From UBA5158 sp040389045 (GTDB lineage: Bacteria; Pseudomonadota; Gammaproteobacteria; DSM-16500), in NCBI GenBank assembly GCA_040389045.1, contig JAZKAT010000054.1, forward strand, positions 1 through 7,278: a stretch of DNA of 7,278 nt. The letters run 5' to 3'. Below the pieces are notes generated by a model, which was given only the letters and a program-made list of their open reading frames with translations, was not told the origin of the DNA and ran no database searches. The translations under genes were made by a program, and so were the position numbers. This document shows, in pieces, positions 1 to 6,470 of the stretch (its first letter is position 1; the number at the start of each line of letters is the position of its first letter).

Positions 1-42
1 ATGACAAGATCAAAATAACATTCCCATCCTGTCTAAAATATG

Positions 43-74
43 TTAACTTTTCATCCTTTAAAACACGATAAAAT
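43..74 (+). promoter_or_regulatory. Weak candidate promoter for the ccm transcription unit
   Basis: TAAAAT at 69-74 matches five of six bases of a sigma-70 -10 box. The only upstream partners are TTTTCA at 48-53 (four of six, spacing 15) and TTAACT at 43-48 (four of six, spacing 20), and neither spacing is good. A start site from this -10 box would fall almost on the ATG at 83, leaving little or no leader. No operator or other structure is visible in bases 1-82. The real promoter may lie upstream of the window. Confidence 0.2.
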
Positions 75-82
75 ACTACCCT

Positions 83-523
83 ATGTCATATAACAGCTTA
101 AAAATTTTACACATCATCAGCGCGACATTCTTGCTGACTTGCATGGGGTATAGCTATCATCTGTGGCGCAACATACACACACCCAAAGATAACGCTGAAC
201 GTGCTCAGTCAATTCAAACACTGACCTGGTTATTCATCGTACCCTTGGCCATTGTGCAGCTAATTACTGGCTTTACCATGATTAGCATCAACCATGAAGA
301 TATTTCGCAGCTCTGGATTAGCGGCAGCATTATTGGTTTTATCACTGTGATTTGCAGTTGGTTCACATTTATTTATTTTTTACTCCTGTCACAGCAAGTT
401 GAAATCGAAGGTTTTTCCACTGAACGCGCGGCCAATTACCGGCGCATACAATCCATGATGTTGACAGTCTGTGCGCTGGCGTTACTGGTTATGGTTTTTT
501 TTATGGCAAATAAAGTAGCTTAA
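83..523 (+). CDS. DUF2269-like small integral membrane protein
   Basis: This encodes a 146-residue protein with four predicted membrane helices (about residues 8-25, 47-67, 77-102 and 123-142) and short polar loops. The N-terminal helix begins LKILHIISATF, which resembles the LHI.SA start of DUF2269 proteins, and the length is normal for that family. That family's function is not known to me. The opening motif, with its conserved histidine (His10), also recalls the first helix of HemJ/CopD-type membrane proteins, so heme binding is conceivable but is inference only. No strong Shine-Dalgarno precedes the ATG at 83; it was chosen because it directly starts the conserved first helix. The stop at 521-523 abuts the ccmA start, so the two are probably co-transcribed and translationally coupled. 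This suggests, without proving, a role in heme or cytochrome c assembly. Confidence 0.75.
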   Translation: MSYNSLKILHIISATFLLTCMGYSYHLWRNIHTPKDNAERAQSIQTLTWLFIVPLAIVQLITGFTMISINHEDISQLWISGSIIGFITVICSWFTFIYFLLLSQQVEIEGFSTERAANYRRIQSMMLTVCALALLVMVFFMANKVA

Positions 524-526
524 GTG

Positions 527-1156
527 ATGTCTTACGATACTCGCACCGAACTCCAGATAGACAGCATTGCCTTTGAGCGCAATTACTGCTGGCTGTTTAG
601 CGGCATCAGTACCACATTAAGCGCCGGTGAAACCCTGCTGGTGCAAGGCATGAATGGCACCGGCAAATCCACATTGTTGCGCATGCTGGCTGGATATATT
701 GAACCTGCGCAAGGCGATATTTTCTGGCGCCAAAAATCCATTCGCAAGTTGCAAATGGATTACCAACAACAGCTACATTATCTGGGCCATCAAAATGGTT
801 TAAAACCTACTCTGACGGTCATGGAAAATTTGCGCTTGAACATGGCGCTGGCTGGGAAAAAATTTGCTGCGACCGCGGCGCAACAAATTCTGGAAGAGTT
901 AGCCATTGCTAACCTGGCCAAACAAACTGTCAACCAATTATCCGCCGGCCAATGCAGACGCGCGGCGCTGGCAAGATTGTTATTAAACCCTTGTCAATTG
1001 TGGTTACTTGACGAACCGACTACGGCGCTTGATGTTGAAGGGCAAGCCGTGCTGACAAGATTTATGAATCAACATACCACGCACGGCGGAATAATTGTTT
1101 TAGTGGCGCATCAGGAATTAGGTGTAACAGGGATAATGAAGAAAATTGCTTTATAG
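527..1156 (+). CDS. ccmA: Cytochrome c maturation ABC transporter ATPase CcmA
   Basis: CcmA is the cytoplasmic ATPase of the CcmABCD complex, which uses ATP hydrolysis to release heme-loaded CcmE from CcmC. Numbering from the GTG at 524, the motifs are Walker A GMNGTGKST (42-50), Q-loop Gln90 in LGHQNGLKP, signature LSAGQ (139-143), Walker B LLDEP (161-165), D-loop ALD (168-170) and H-loop His196. The C-terminus KKIAL matches the end of E. coli CcmA (about 207 residues), so the gene is complete. Two adjacent starts exist, GTG 524 immediately after the upstream stop and ATG 527; ATG is preferred, giving 209 residues. The Shine-Dalgarno is weak, which fits translational coupling to the preceding membrane protein. 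Unlike the later ccm junctions, it is separated from ccmB by 79 nt carrying a palindrome. Confidence 0.96.
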   Translation: MSYDTRTELQIDSIAFERNYCWLFSGISTTLSAGETLLVQGMNGTGKSTLLRMLAGYIEPAQGDIFWRQKSIRKLQMDYQQQLHYLGHQNGLKPTLTVMENLRLNMALAGKKFAATAAQQILEELAIANLAKQTVNQLSAGQCRRAALARLLLNPCQLWLLDEPTTALDVEGQAVLTRFMNQHTTHGGIIVLVAHQELGVTGIMKKIAL

Positions 1157-1162
1157 CTCACG

Positions 1163-1192
1163 CTGTCATTCCCGCGTAGGCGGGAATGACAG
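1163..1192. repeat. Perfect 13-bp-arm palindrome of REP/dRS3-like type
   Basis: Arms 1163-1175 and 1180-1192 are perfect inverted repeats around a 4-nt GTAG loop. The core at 1168-1187 reads ATTCCC-N8-GGGAAT, the pattern described as dRS3 in Neisseria; similar palindromes are common in other proteobacteria. The same core occurs twice more in this window, at 6476-6495 and 6538-6557. It begins 6 nt after the ccmA stop and forms most of the only spacer in an otherwise overlapping operon. No T-run follows either arm, so it is not a standard intrinsic terminator. As RNA it would be a very stable hairpin between ccmA and ccmB and could protect the upstream message or lower downstream expression. 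Confidence 0.85.
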
Positions 1193-1221
1193 GGGCTGTG
1201 ATACCGACAGAAATTTTATTT

Positions 1222-1226
1222 TGGAG
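1222..1226 (+). promoter_or_regulatory. Shine-Dalgarno site that places the ccmB start
   Basis: TGGAG at 1222-1226 is the only good purine-rich ribosome binding site between ccmA and the conserved part of ccmB. Nine nucleotides separate it from CTG 1236. An in-frame TAA at 1233-1235 rules out any earlier start. It lies almost 100 nt from the first standard start codon in frame (GTG 1323), too far to serve it. Confidence 0.6.
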
Positions 1227-1235
1227 TAATCTTAA

Positions 1236-1895
1236 CTGTTTACAATTATCCACCACGAAATCCTCACCACATTTCGTCAACCGCATAGCTGGTTAACACC
1301 GCTATTATTTTTTGGCATAGTCGTGTGTCTATTCCCGCTCGCGCTAGGGCCGGATAATGACACACTGAATACTATCGCACCCGCAATACTCTGGATTGCC
1401 GCTTTGCTCGCCGTAGTCATGTCAATCAACACTATTTTTAGCGAAGACGCTGCTGACGGTTGTCTGGATTTATTATTACTGAGTCCCAGATCATTGACCC
1501 TGCTAGTCTTATGCAAAACCATTAGCCACTGGCTGACCCATTGCCTGCCGCTTATCCTGCTCTGCCCACTACTCGGCATGATGCTGCACTTAACTTTTAA
1601 CACCTTATGCACACTCATTATCACCCTGCTGCTAGGCACACCCATCTTGAGTTTACTCGGCGCAATAGGCGCAGCGCTAACCGTAGGGGTGCGCCAACAA
1701 GGTTTGTTACTACCCGTGTTAATCATGCCTTTATACATACCCGTTTTGATTTTTGGCACTGGCAGCGTCATGGCCAGCAATATTAATTTACCCGTCACCA
1801 GCTATTACGCGATCTTAGCCGCCTTCGCCTTAATCGCCCTCGCCTTCGCCCCCTGGTTAACAGGACTAGCCCTGCGCGTAGGAGCCAACCAATGA
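1236..1895 (+). CDS. ccmB: Cytochrome c maturation membrane protein CcmB, probable CTG start
   Basis: CcmB is the membrane partner of CcmA in the CcmABCD heme-handling complex. The protein is very hydrophobic, with about six membrane helices. Motifs shared with E. coli CcmB include SEDAADGCLDLLLLSP (69-84), LLLGTP (131-136), ALTVG (147-151) and the later PVLIFGTG. The first ATG/GTG/TTG in frame is GTG 1323, but codons upstream of it encode LFTIIHHEILTTF and then the first membrane helix, matching the E. coli N-terminus (MFWRIFRLEL) in register. An in-frame TAA at 1233-1235 leaves CTG 1236 as the first codon, 9 nt after TGGAG. That start gives 219 residues against 220 in E. coli, while GTG 1323 would give 190 and lose helix 1. 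It overlaps ccmC by ATGA. Family assignment is very secure; the start is inferred. Confidence 0.93.
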   Translation: MFTIIHHEILTTFRQPHSWLTPLLFFGIVVCLFPLALGPDNDTLNTIAPAILWIAALLAVVMSINTIFSEDAADGCLDLLLLSPRSLTLLVLCKTISHWLTHCLPLILLCPLLGMMLHLTFNTLCTLIITLLLGTPILSLLGAIGAALTVGVRQQGLLLPVLIMPLYIPVLIFGTGSVMASNINLPVTSYYAILAAFALIALAFAPWLTGLALRVGANQ

Positions 1896-2629
1896 TAATG
1901 CATTACTTTAATCAGAAATTTTTATCACCCAAAGCCTTTTACCAAACCAGCAGTCTGTTGCTACCCTGGTTCACCCTCGCATTTATAATATGTTTTAGTT
2001 ACGGACTCATAGGTGGCTTGTTCATTGCCCCCGCCGATTATCAACAAGGCGATGGCTTTCGCATCATCTACGTACATGTACCAAGCGCCTTTGCCGCCAT
2101 GCTGGTTTATTTAATCATGGCCGTGTCCGCTATTATTATGCTGGTGTTCCGCTTAAAAATAGCCGCCATTTGCATGACCGCCAGCGCCCGCATAGGCGTG
2201 TGGTTTGCTTTGCTGGCGTTAGTCACTGGCTCCATCTGGGGCAAACCCATGTGGGGAACCTGGTGGATTTGGGATGCGCGACTGACCTCGGTGTTAATTT
2301 TATTTTTCCTGTATTTGGGTTTCATCGCCTTACAATCCGTGATCAATGATCAAAACAGCCGTGACCGCGCCGGCAGTATTCTCGCCATCGTTGGCGTGAT
2401 TAATTTACCTATCATTCATTATTCTGTGGTGTGGTGGAATACCCTGCATCAAGGCGCCACCATCAGTAAGTTCGCCGCGCCATCTATCGCGCCCGCCATG
2501 TTATATCCTTTATTGGCTATGATAGCGGCATTCTTTTTATTTTATGGTGTGATCTTAATGTTGCGCATGCGTAACCAGATAGTGCTGCGTGAAATACATA
2601 GCCAATGGTTAAAAGAGGAATTGCTATGA
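1892..2629 (+). CDS. ccmC: Heme handling protein CcmC
   Basis: CcmC is a six-helix inner membrane protein that presents heme at its periplasmic face and attaches it to CcmE. The 245 residues equal the E. coli length. The tryptophan-rich heme-handling (WWD) motif WGTWWIWDARLTS spans residues 121-133. The two axial histidines are His62 (in YVHVPSAF) and His186 (in WWNTLHQG), aligned with E. coli His60 and His184. TAGGAG at 1879-1884 lies 7 nt before the ATG, supporting this start, though ATG 1898, two codons in, is also possible. The ATG overlaps the ccmB stop, and the stop overlaps the ccmD start, both as ATGA. Confidence 0.97.
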   Translation: MIMHYFNQKFLSPKAFYQTSSLLLPWFTLAFIICFSYGLIGGLFIAPADYQQGDGFRIIYVHVPSAFAAMLVYLIMAVSAIIMLVFRLKIAAICMTASARIGVWFALLALVTGSIWGKPMWGTWWIWDARLTSVLILFFLYLGFIALQSVINDQNSRDRAGSILAIVGVINLPIIHYSVVWWNTLHQGATISKFAAPSIAPAMLYPLLAMIAAFFLFYGVILMLRMRNQIVLREIHSQWLKEELL

Positions 2630-2787
2630 ATGATTTATTAGCCATGGGCGGTTATGGGGTTTATGTGTGGTCGGCTTATGGCATTACCCTGGCAGTTTTT
2701 GGTTTGAATATCGTAATGAGTTACCGGGAAATGAAAAGGGTAAGGAAAATTTATCAGCACCAGCAAACGAGCCCTAAGCTATCATGA
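2626..2787 (+). CDS. ccmD: Small heme exporter subunit CcmD
   Basis: CcmD is a small single-helix protein that stabilises the CcmABC complex and is needed to release holo-CcmE. This one has 53 residues, a little shorter than E. coli (69). It shows the typical start MNDLLAMGGYGVYVW, one membrane helix at about residues 8-30, and a basic cytoplasmic tail (REMKRVRKIYQHQQ). A longer frame opens at GTG 2605, but ATG 2626 fits the family N-terminus, follows GAGG (2615-2618) by 7 nt, and forms the ATGA overlap with ccmC seen throughout the operon. Its own stop overlaps the ccmE start. Confidence 0.92.
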   Translation: MNDLLAMGGYGVYVWSAYGITLAVFGLNIVMSYREMKRVRKIYQHQQTSPKLS

Positions 2788-3221
2788 ACCGGAAACAAAA
2801 AAATAAACTGACCATGGTGATTTGTCTGGTAGTGTTATTAAGTACGGCGGCCGGACTGGTATTGTATGCCTTGAAACAAAATATTAATTTATTTTATACG
2901 CCAACCCAGTTGGCAACACTTAAAGTCAATCCGAAACAAGCCCTGCGCATTGGCGGCTATGTCAAAAAACAAAGCGTTCACTACGATGCTACCGGTACTA
3001 ATGTGCGTTTTACCATTATGGACCCCGCCAATCAAATTGAAGTCGTATTTGACGGTGTGCTGCCCACCCTGTTTCGGGAAGGCCAGGGCGTGGTCGTCAC
3101 CGGCAAATTAATTGATAGCCAGCATTTCGCTGCCAATGAAGTACTCGCCAAGCACGATGAAAAATATGTACCGCGTTATTTGAAAGAAGAAATGGAAAAA
3201 ACCGCGAGGCAGTCAGCATGA
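2784..3221 (+). CDS. ccmE: Periplasmic heme chaperone CcmE
   Basis: CcmE binds heme covalently through a histidine and carries it from CcmC to the CcmF/H/I lyase. The 145 residues comprise a short basic cytoplasmic N-terminus, one membrane anchor (about 9-29) and a periplasmic OB-fold domain (about 40-130). The diagnostic segment is VLAKHDEKYVP (120-130), with the heme-binding His124 and Tyr128 corresponding to E. coli His130 and Tyr134. The charged tail after the motif is short, making the protein slightly shorter than E. coli's 159 residues. No strong Shine-Dalgarno is visible, so translation is probably coupled through the ATGA overlap with ccmD. It overlaps ccmF in the same way. Confidence 0.96.
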   Translation: MNRKQKNKLTMVICLVVLLSTAAGLVLYALKQNINLFYTPTQLATLKVNPKQALRIGGYVKKQSVHYDATGTNVRFTIMDPANQIEVVFDGVLPTLFREGQGVVVTGKLIDSQHFAANEVLAKHDEKYVPRYLKEEMEKTARQSA

Positions 3222-5143
3222 TTCCTGAACTCGGTAATTACGCGATTATTCTGGCCTTCTGTTTTGTACTCATTCAAGCTTTCGCGCCATTATGGGCTTA
3301 CGCGCGTAAGTTATCTGCCCCGTCGATTTATTTTCAAATCAGCACTACCGCCGTGATCGGCCAGTTTGTGTTTCTGGCCGTGGCAATGCTATGTCTGATT
3401 TTGAGTTTTTTAACCAATGACATGAGTGTGCTCTATGTGCAGGAGCATTCGCATGGTTTATTGCCATTTATTTATCGCGTCGGCGCCGCCTGGGGCGGGC
3501 ATGAAGGTTCATTGTTATTGTGGTGTTTGATTTTAAGCGGCTGGACTTTATTATTTTTATTATTTTCATCCAAGAAAATCGCACGTAGCGCCTTTAACAA
3601 AATTATTTTAGTGCTAGGATTAATTAGCGCGGGCTTCATCAGTTTCCTATTATTCACTTCCGACCCCTTCCAGCGTATTTTCCCGCAATCCCCAGCGGTG
3701 GGCGATGACTTGACGCCGGTATTGCAAGACCCCGGCATTATTTTTCATCCACCTATGTTGTATATGGGTTACGTTGGTTTTGCCATTGCTTTTGCCTTTG
3801 CCATCAGCACTTTGATTGAAGGCAAATTCGATAAAAGCTGGGCGAAAGCATTGCGGCCGTGGATAGTCATGCCATGGTCATTCTTAAGTTGCGGCATAGT
3901 GCTAGGCAGTTGGTGGGCCTATCGTGAATTAGGCTGGGGCGGCTGGTGGTTTTGGGACCCGGTGGAAAACGCATCGCTATTGCCATGGTTATCCGCGACC
4001 GCTTTGTTACATGCCTTGATCGTTTGTGAAAAGCGCGAAGTTTTTCAAGGCTGGACTATATTACTCGCGATCGTCACGTTTACTTTGAGTTTGCTGGGAA
4101 CTTTTCTGGTGCGTTCTGGCGTGTTAGTTTCCGTGCATACTTTCGCGAATGACCCCAAGCGCGGCATTTATTTGCTAGTGTACCTGGCCATTATTATAGG
4201 CAGCGCCTTACTTTGTTATGGCGTGCGGATTAAACATTTTTATAAAGCGCCCGAGTTTAATTTACTGTCCCGTGAAACTTTTTTATTAATTAACAATGTT
4301 ATCTTGATTACCGCAGTTGCGACCATCACCTTAGGCACACTTTATCCGATTGTACTGGATGGCCTTGATCTGGAAAAAATTTCCATTGGCGAACCGTATT
4401 TTAATACTGTGTTCCTGCCCATCATGTTGCCGCTGCTATTATTAATGGGCTTTGCGCCACATGTTCATTGGCAGCAGCAATCTTTCGCTGTGCTATGGAA
4501 AAAATTACGTTTGAATTTATTACTGTGTATCAGCGTGGGTTTTTCACTGCCACTGCTGTGTGGTTTTCCCTTTCACTGGTTAGTGAGTGTAGCGATCAGC
4601 GCCGCGCTGTGGATTATCGTGGCTACTTTGCATTATGTTTACCAGCTTTGGCAAACCCAGCAAAAAATCGCTTTGCAGCACTGGGCGATGATTATTGCTC
4701 ATCTAGGTATTGCGGTGCTGGCTTTAGGTATCTCTGTGACCAAAACGTATAGCGAAGAACGGCAAGTTAAAATTGCACCGCATGAAACTGTCGCGTTAGC
4801 GGGTTATCATTTCACTCTTGCCAATATTACTGAAACCAGCGGTGCAAATTTCAAAAGCGTGGCGGCTGAATTTATCGTACAAAAAAATAATTTTTCAAAA
4901 ATATTAATCGCCGAACAACGCAGCTACACTAGCCACGATCAAAATCTCGGCAAGCCCGGTATTTTGGCAAACCCGTGGCGAGATTTATATTTGGCGCTAG
5001 GCGCGCCGCTGCCAGATGGTGCATGGTCAGTGCGAATTTATTATAAGCCTTTCATACGCTGGATTTGGGTAGGTGGTTTCATGTTATTGCTGGGTGGTTT
5101 GTTATCGCTGGCGAATTCAATTCACCCCAGGAAACCGTCATGA
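3218..5143 (+). CDS. ccmF: Heme lyase subunit CcmF
   Basis: CcmF is the large integral membrane core of the holocytochrome c synthetase; it takes heme from CcmE and attaches it to apocytochrome c with CcmH and CcmI. The 641 residues compare with 647 in E. coli. The WWD motif is WGGWWFWDPVENAS (240-253). All four functional histidines are present: His177 (FHPPMLY), His265 (LLHAL), His307 (SVHTFA) and His495 (AHLGIA). Each is offset by four from E. coli His173, 261, 303 and 491. Many membrane helices and a large periplasmic domain near the C-terminus (about 508-610) fit the family. GAGG at 3206-3209 lies 8 nt before the ATG. It is linked to ccmE and ccmG by ATGA overlaps. No truncation or frameshift is seen. 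Confidence 0.98.
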   Translation: MIPELGNYAIILAFCFVLIQAFAPLWAYARKLSAPSIYFQISTTAVIGQFVFLAVAMLCLILSFLTNDMSVLYVQEHSHGLLPFIYRVGAAWGGHEGSLLLWCLILSGWTLLFLLFSSKKIARSAFNKIILVLGLISAGFISFLLFTSDPFQRIFPQSPAVGDDLTPVLQDPGIIFHPPMLYMGYVGFAIAFAFAISTLIEGKFDKSWAKALRPWIVMPWSFLSCGIVLGSWWAYRELGWGGWWFWDPVENASLLPWLSATALLHALIVCEKREVFQGWTILLAIVTFTLSLLGTFLVRSGVLVSVHTFANDPKRGIYLLVYLAIIIGSALLCYGVRIKHFYKAPEFNLLSRETFLLINNVILITAVATITLGTLYPIVLDGLDLEKISIGEPYFNTVFLPIMLPLLLLMGFAPHVHWQQQSFAVLWKKLRLNLLLCISVGFSLPLLCGFPFHWLVSVAISAALWIIVATLHYVYQLWQTQQKIALQHWAMIIAHLGIAVLALGISVTKTYSEERQVKIAPHETVALAGYHFTLANITETSGANFKSVAAEFIVQKNNFSKILIAEQRSYTSHDQNLGKPGILANPWRDLYLALGAPLPDGAWSVRIYYKPFIRWIWVGGFMLLLGGLLSLANSIHPRKPS

Positions 5144-5670
5144 AAATACGTTATCTGCTGCCATTGTTACTATTTATGCTGATCGCCAGTATTTTATGGC
5201 GCGGATTGAAATTACATCCCGGCCAGATACCTTCCCCATTAATTCACAAACATGCGCCGACGTTTGATTTACCGGATTTGCTTACCTCAGCGCACCTGAC
5301 TAATAAAGACTTGCAGGGCCATGTCAGTTTATTAAATGTGTGGGCGACCTGGTGTCAGGCTTGCGCGCAAGAACATGACTTCCTCGTGGAACTTGCTAAA
5401 AATAATGCTTTGCCATGGTATGGCTTAAATTACAAAGATGATGCTATCGCCGCTAAAAACTGGCTGCGCGATCATGGCAATCCTTATCAATTAGTTGCTG
5501 TCGATCATACCGGTGATGTGGCCATAGACTGGGGTGTTTATGGCGCGCCGGAAACTTTCGTGATCGATAAGCATGGCATAGTGCGTTACAAACAAATTGG
5601 CCCTATTACTGCTGCGGTGTGGGAACAAGAGTTAAAACCGGTGATTGACAGATTACAGGGTGAGGCATGA
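5140..5670 (+). CDS. ccmG: Thiol:disulfide oxidoreductase CcmG/DsbE
   Basis: CcmG is a membrane-anchored periplasmic thioredoxin-fold protein that, fed by DsbD, keeps the apocytochrome CXXCH cysteines (via CcmH) reduced. The 176 residues comprise an N-terminal anchor (about 4-20) and a thioredoxin domain. The active site is WCQAC (71-75) within NVWATWCQACAQEH; the cis-proline region is GVYGAPETFVID (132-143). E. coli has WCPTC, so the usual proline is replaced by Gln and the following EHP is EHD here. Thioredoxin family members vary at these positions, so activity is still expected. The frame is open further upstream inside ccmF, but ATG 5140 follows AGGAA (5129-5133) by 6 nt, starts the anchor helix, and makes the ATGA overlap with ccmF. 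Confidence 0.95.
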   Translation: MKIRYLLPLLLFMLIASILWRGLKLHPGQIPSPLIHKHAPTFDLPDLLTSAHLTNKDLQGHVSLLNVWATWCQACAQEHDFLVELAKNNALPWYGLNYKDDAIAAKNWLRDHGNPYQLVAVDHTGDVAIDWGVYGAPETFVIDKHGIVRYKQIGPITAAVWEQELKPVIDRLQGEA

Positions 5671-6077
5671 AAAAATTATTTATGTTATGGGTGATACTCT
5701 GGTCTTCGTGGAATGTTTACGCCGCCCAGGATGTTTATCAATTTGCGACATCAGAGCAATCGCAGCGCTTTGAGCAATTAACTTCGCAATTACGTTGTCT
5801 GGTTTGTCAAAACCAAACGCTGGCAGAATCCAATGCGCCGCTGGCTAATGATTTGCGTAAACAAATTTTTGAAAAAATTTCTCATGGTCAAACAGATATT
5901 GAAATTCTTGACTATCTGGTGACTCGTTATGGCAATTTTATTTTATATAATCCACCATTGAATAGTGAAACCTGGTTATTATGGTTTGCACCAGCGTTAC
6001 TGTTACTGGGTGGGTTATTTTATTTGCTTTATTACCTGCGCAAAAATCGGGAACGCAGCAATGCTATTATTATTTAG
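5667..6077 (+). CDS. ccmH: Cytochrome c-type biogenesis protein CcmH (short, CycL type)
   Basis: CcmH is a periplasm-facing redox protein that reduces apocytochrome CXXCH or resolves its disulfide with CcmG, and is part of the CcmF/H/I lyase. The 136 residues comprise a signal sequence (1-19, likely cleavage VYA|AQ), a helical domain with the signature LRCLVCQNQ (42-50, Cys44 and Cys47), and a C-terminal membrane helix (about 103-123) with a short basic tail. This is the short form; E. coli CcmH is a fusion of about 350 residues whose second half corresponds to CcmI, which is a separate gene here. AGGG at 5657-5660 lies 6 nt before the ATG. It overlaps ccmG by ATGA and ccmI by 17 nt. Confidence 0.96.
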   Translation: MKKLFMLWVILWSSWNVYAAQDVYQFATSEQSQRFEQLTSQLRCLVCQNQTLAESNAPLANDLRKQIFEKISHGQTDIEILDYLVTRYGNFILYNPPLNSETWLLWFAPALLLLGGLFYLLYYLRKNRERSNAIII

Positions 6078-6462
6078 TTTGCAGGCATTGATGGCTGGTG
6101 TTGCGCTGCTGTTATTAGCAACACCTTTTGTACGCAGCCAGCAAACTTTGTTAGCGAAAAATTACGTGCTGATCGCGCTAGCTACGCTGCTGCTGTCTGG
6201 TTTGATTTATGGTTTATTACGCGATGGGCCAGGGTTAAATGCATGGTTTGCTGGCGGCAAAGAACATTATCAATTGCTGGAAACATTCAATAAATTAGGC
6301 GGCGTGGATGGCGCGATTATGACGCTGCAAAAATATTTAATGGCGCATCCGCATGATCCAAAAGCGTGGAATATTTTAGGGAAGTTGTATTTGACTAGGC
6401 AGGATGAGGCAAATGCCAAGCTGGCGTTTGATCAGGCGCAGAGCTTGCAACACCCCGGGTAA
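6061..6462 (+). CDS. ccmI: Minimal CcmI-like cytochrome c biogenesis protein with one TPR
   Basis: CcmI binds apocytochrome c and presents it to CcmF/CcmH. Position immediately after ccmH, two N-terminal membrane helices (about 4-22 and 34-53) flanking a short polar loop, and a periplasmic helical tail with a TPR support the assignment. The TPR runs from about residue 100 to 133, with W103, L106, G107, Y110, A119, F123 and A126 in the consensus positions. At 133 residues it is far shorter than the roughly 400-residue multi-TPR CcmI of some proteobacteria and lacks their large C-terminal apocytochrome-binding part. The frame is open upstream to 5965 inside ccmH, but ATG 6061 follows GGGA (6049-6052) by 8 nt and starts the first helix. 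The stop lies 8 nt before a REPIN-like repeat, so C-terminal loss is possible. Confidence 0.8.
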   Translation: MLLLFSLQALMAGVALLLLATPFVRSQQTLLAKNYVLIALATLLLSGLIYGLLRDGPGLNAWFAGGKEHYQLLETFNKLGGVDGAIMTLQKYLMAHPHDPKAWNILGKLYLTRQDEANAKLAFDQAQSLQHPG

Positions 6463-6470
6463 ACTAACTA

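Noticed and set aside
1..64. Divergent gene starting on the minus strand
   Set aside because: Minus-strand ATGs here run into stops within a few codons, so nothing supports a gene start inside the window.
1163..1192. Intrinsic terminator between ccmA and ccmB
   Set aside because: The hairpin is strong but no T-run follows it, and it belongs to a repeat family with a second locus in the window. Repeat is the better call.
1277..1798. 173-codon open frame on the minus strand
   Set aside because: It lies wholly antisense to ccmB, whose frame has clear family motifs. The translation looks like low-complexity shadow sequence with no recognisable domain.
2107..2346. Minus-strand open frame inside ccmC
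   Set aside because: It is antisense to the WWD region of ccmC, with no ribosome binding site or recognisable domain.
3472..3738. Minus-strand open frame inside ccmF
   Set aside because: It is a shadow of conserved ccmF coding sequence.
4468..4752. Plus-strand open frame inside ccmF
   Set aside because: It is out of frame with intact ccmF, which continues through it with conserved His495. No independent support.
5073..5267. Plus-strand open frame across the ccmF/ccmG junction
   Set aside because: It overlaps two well-supported genes in another frame and shows no features of its own.
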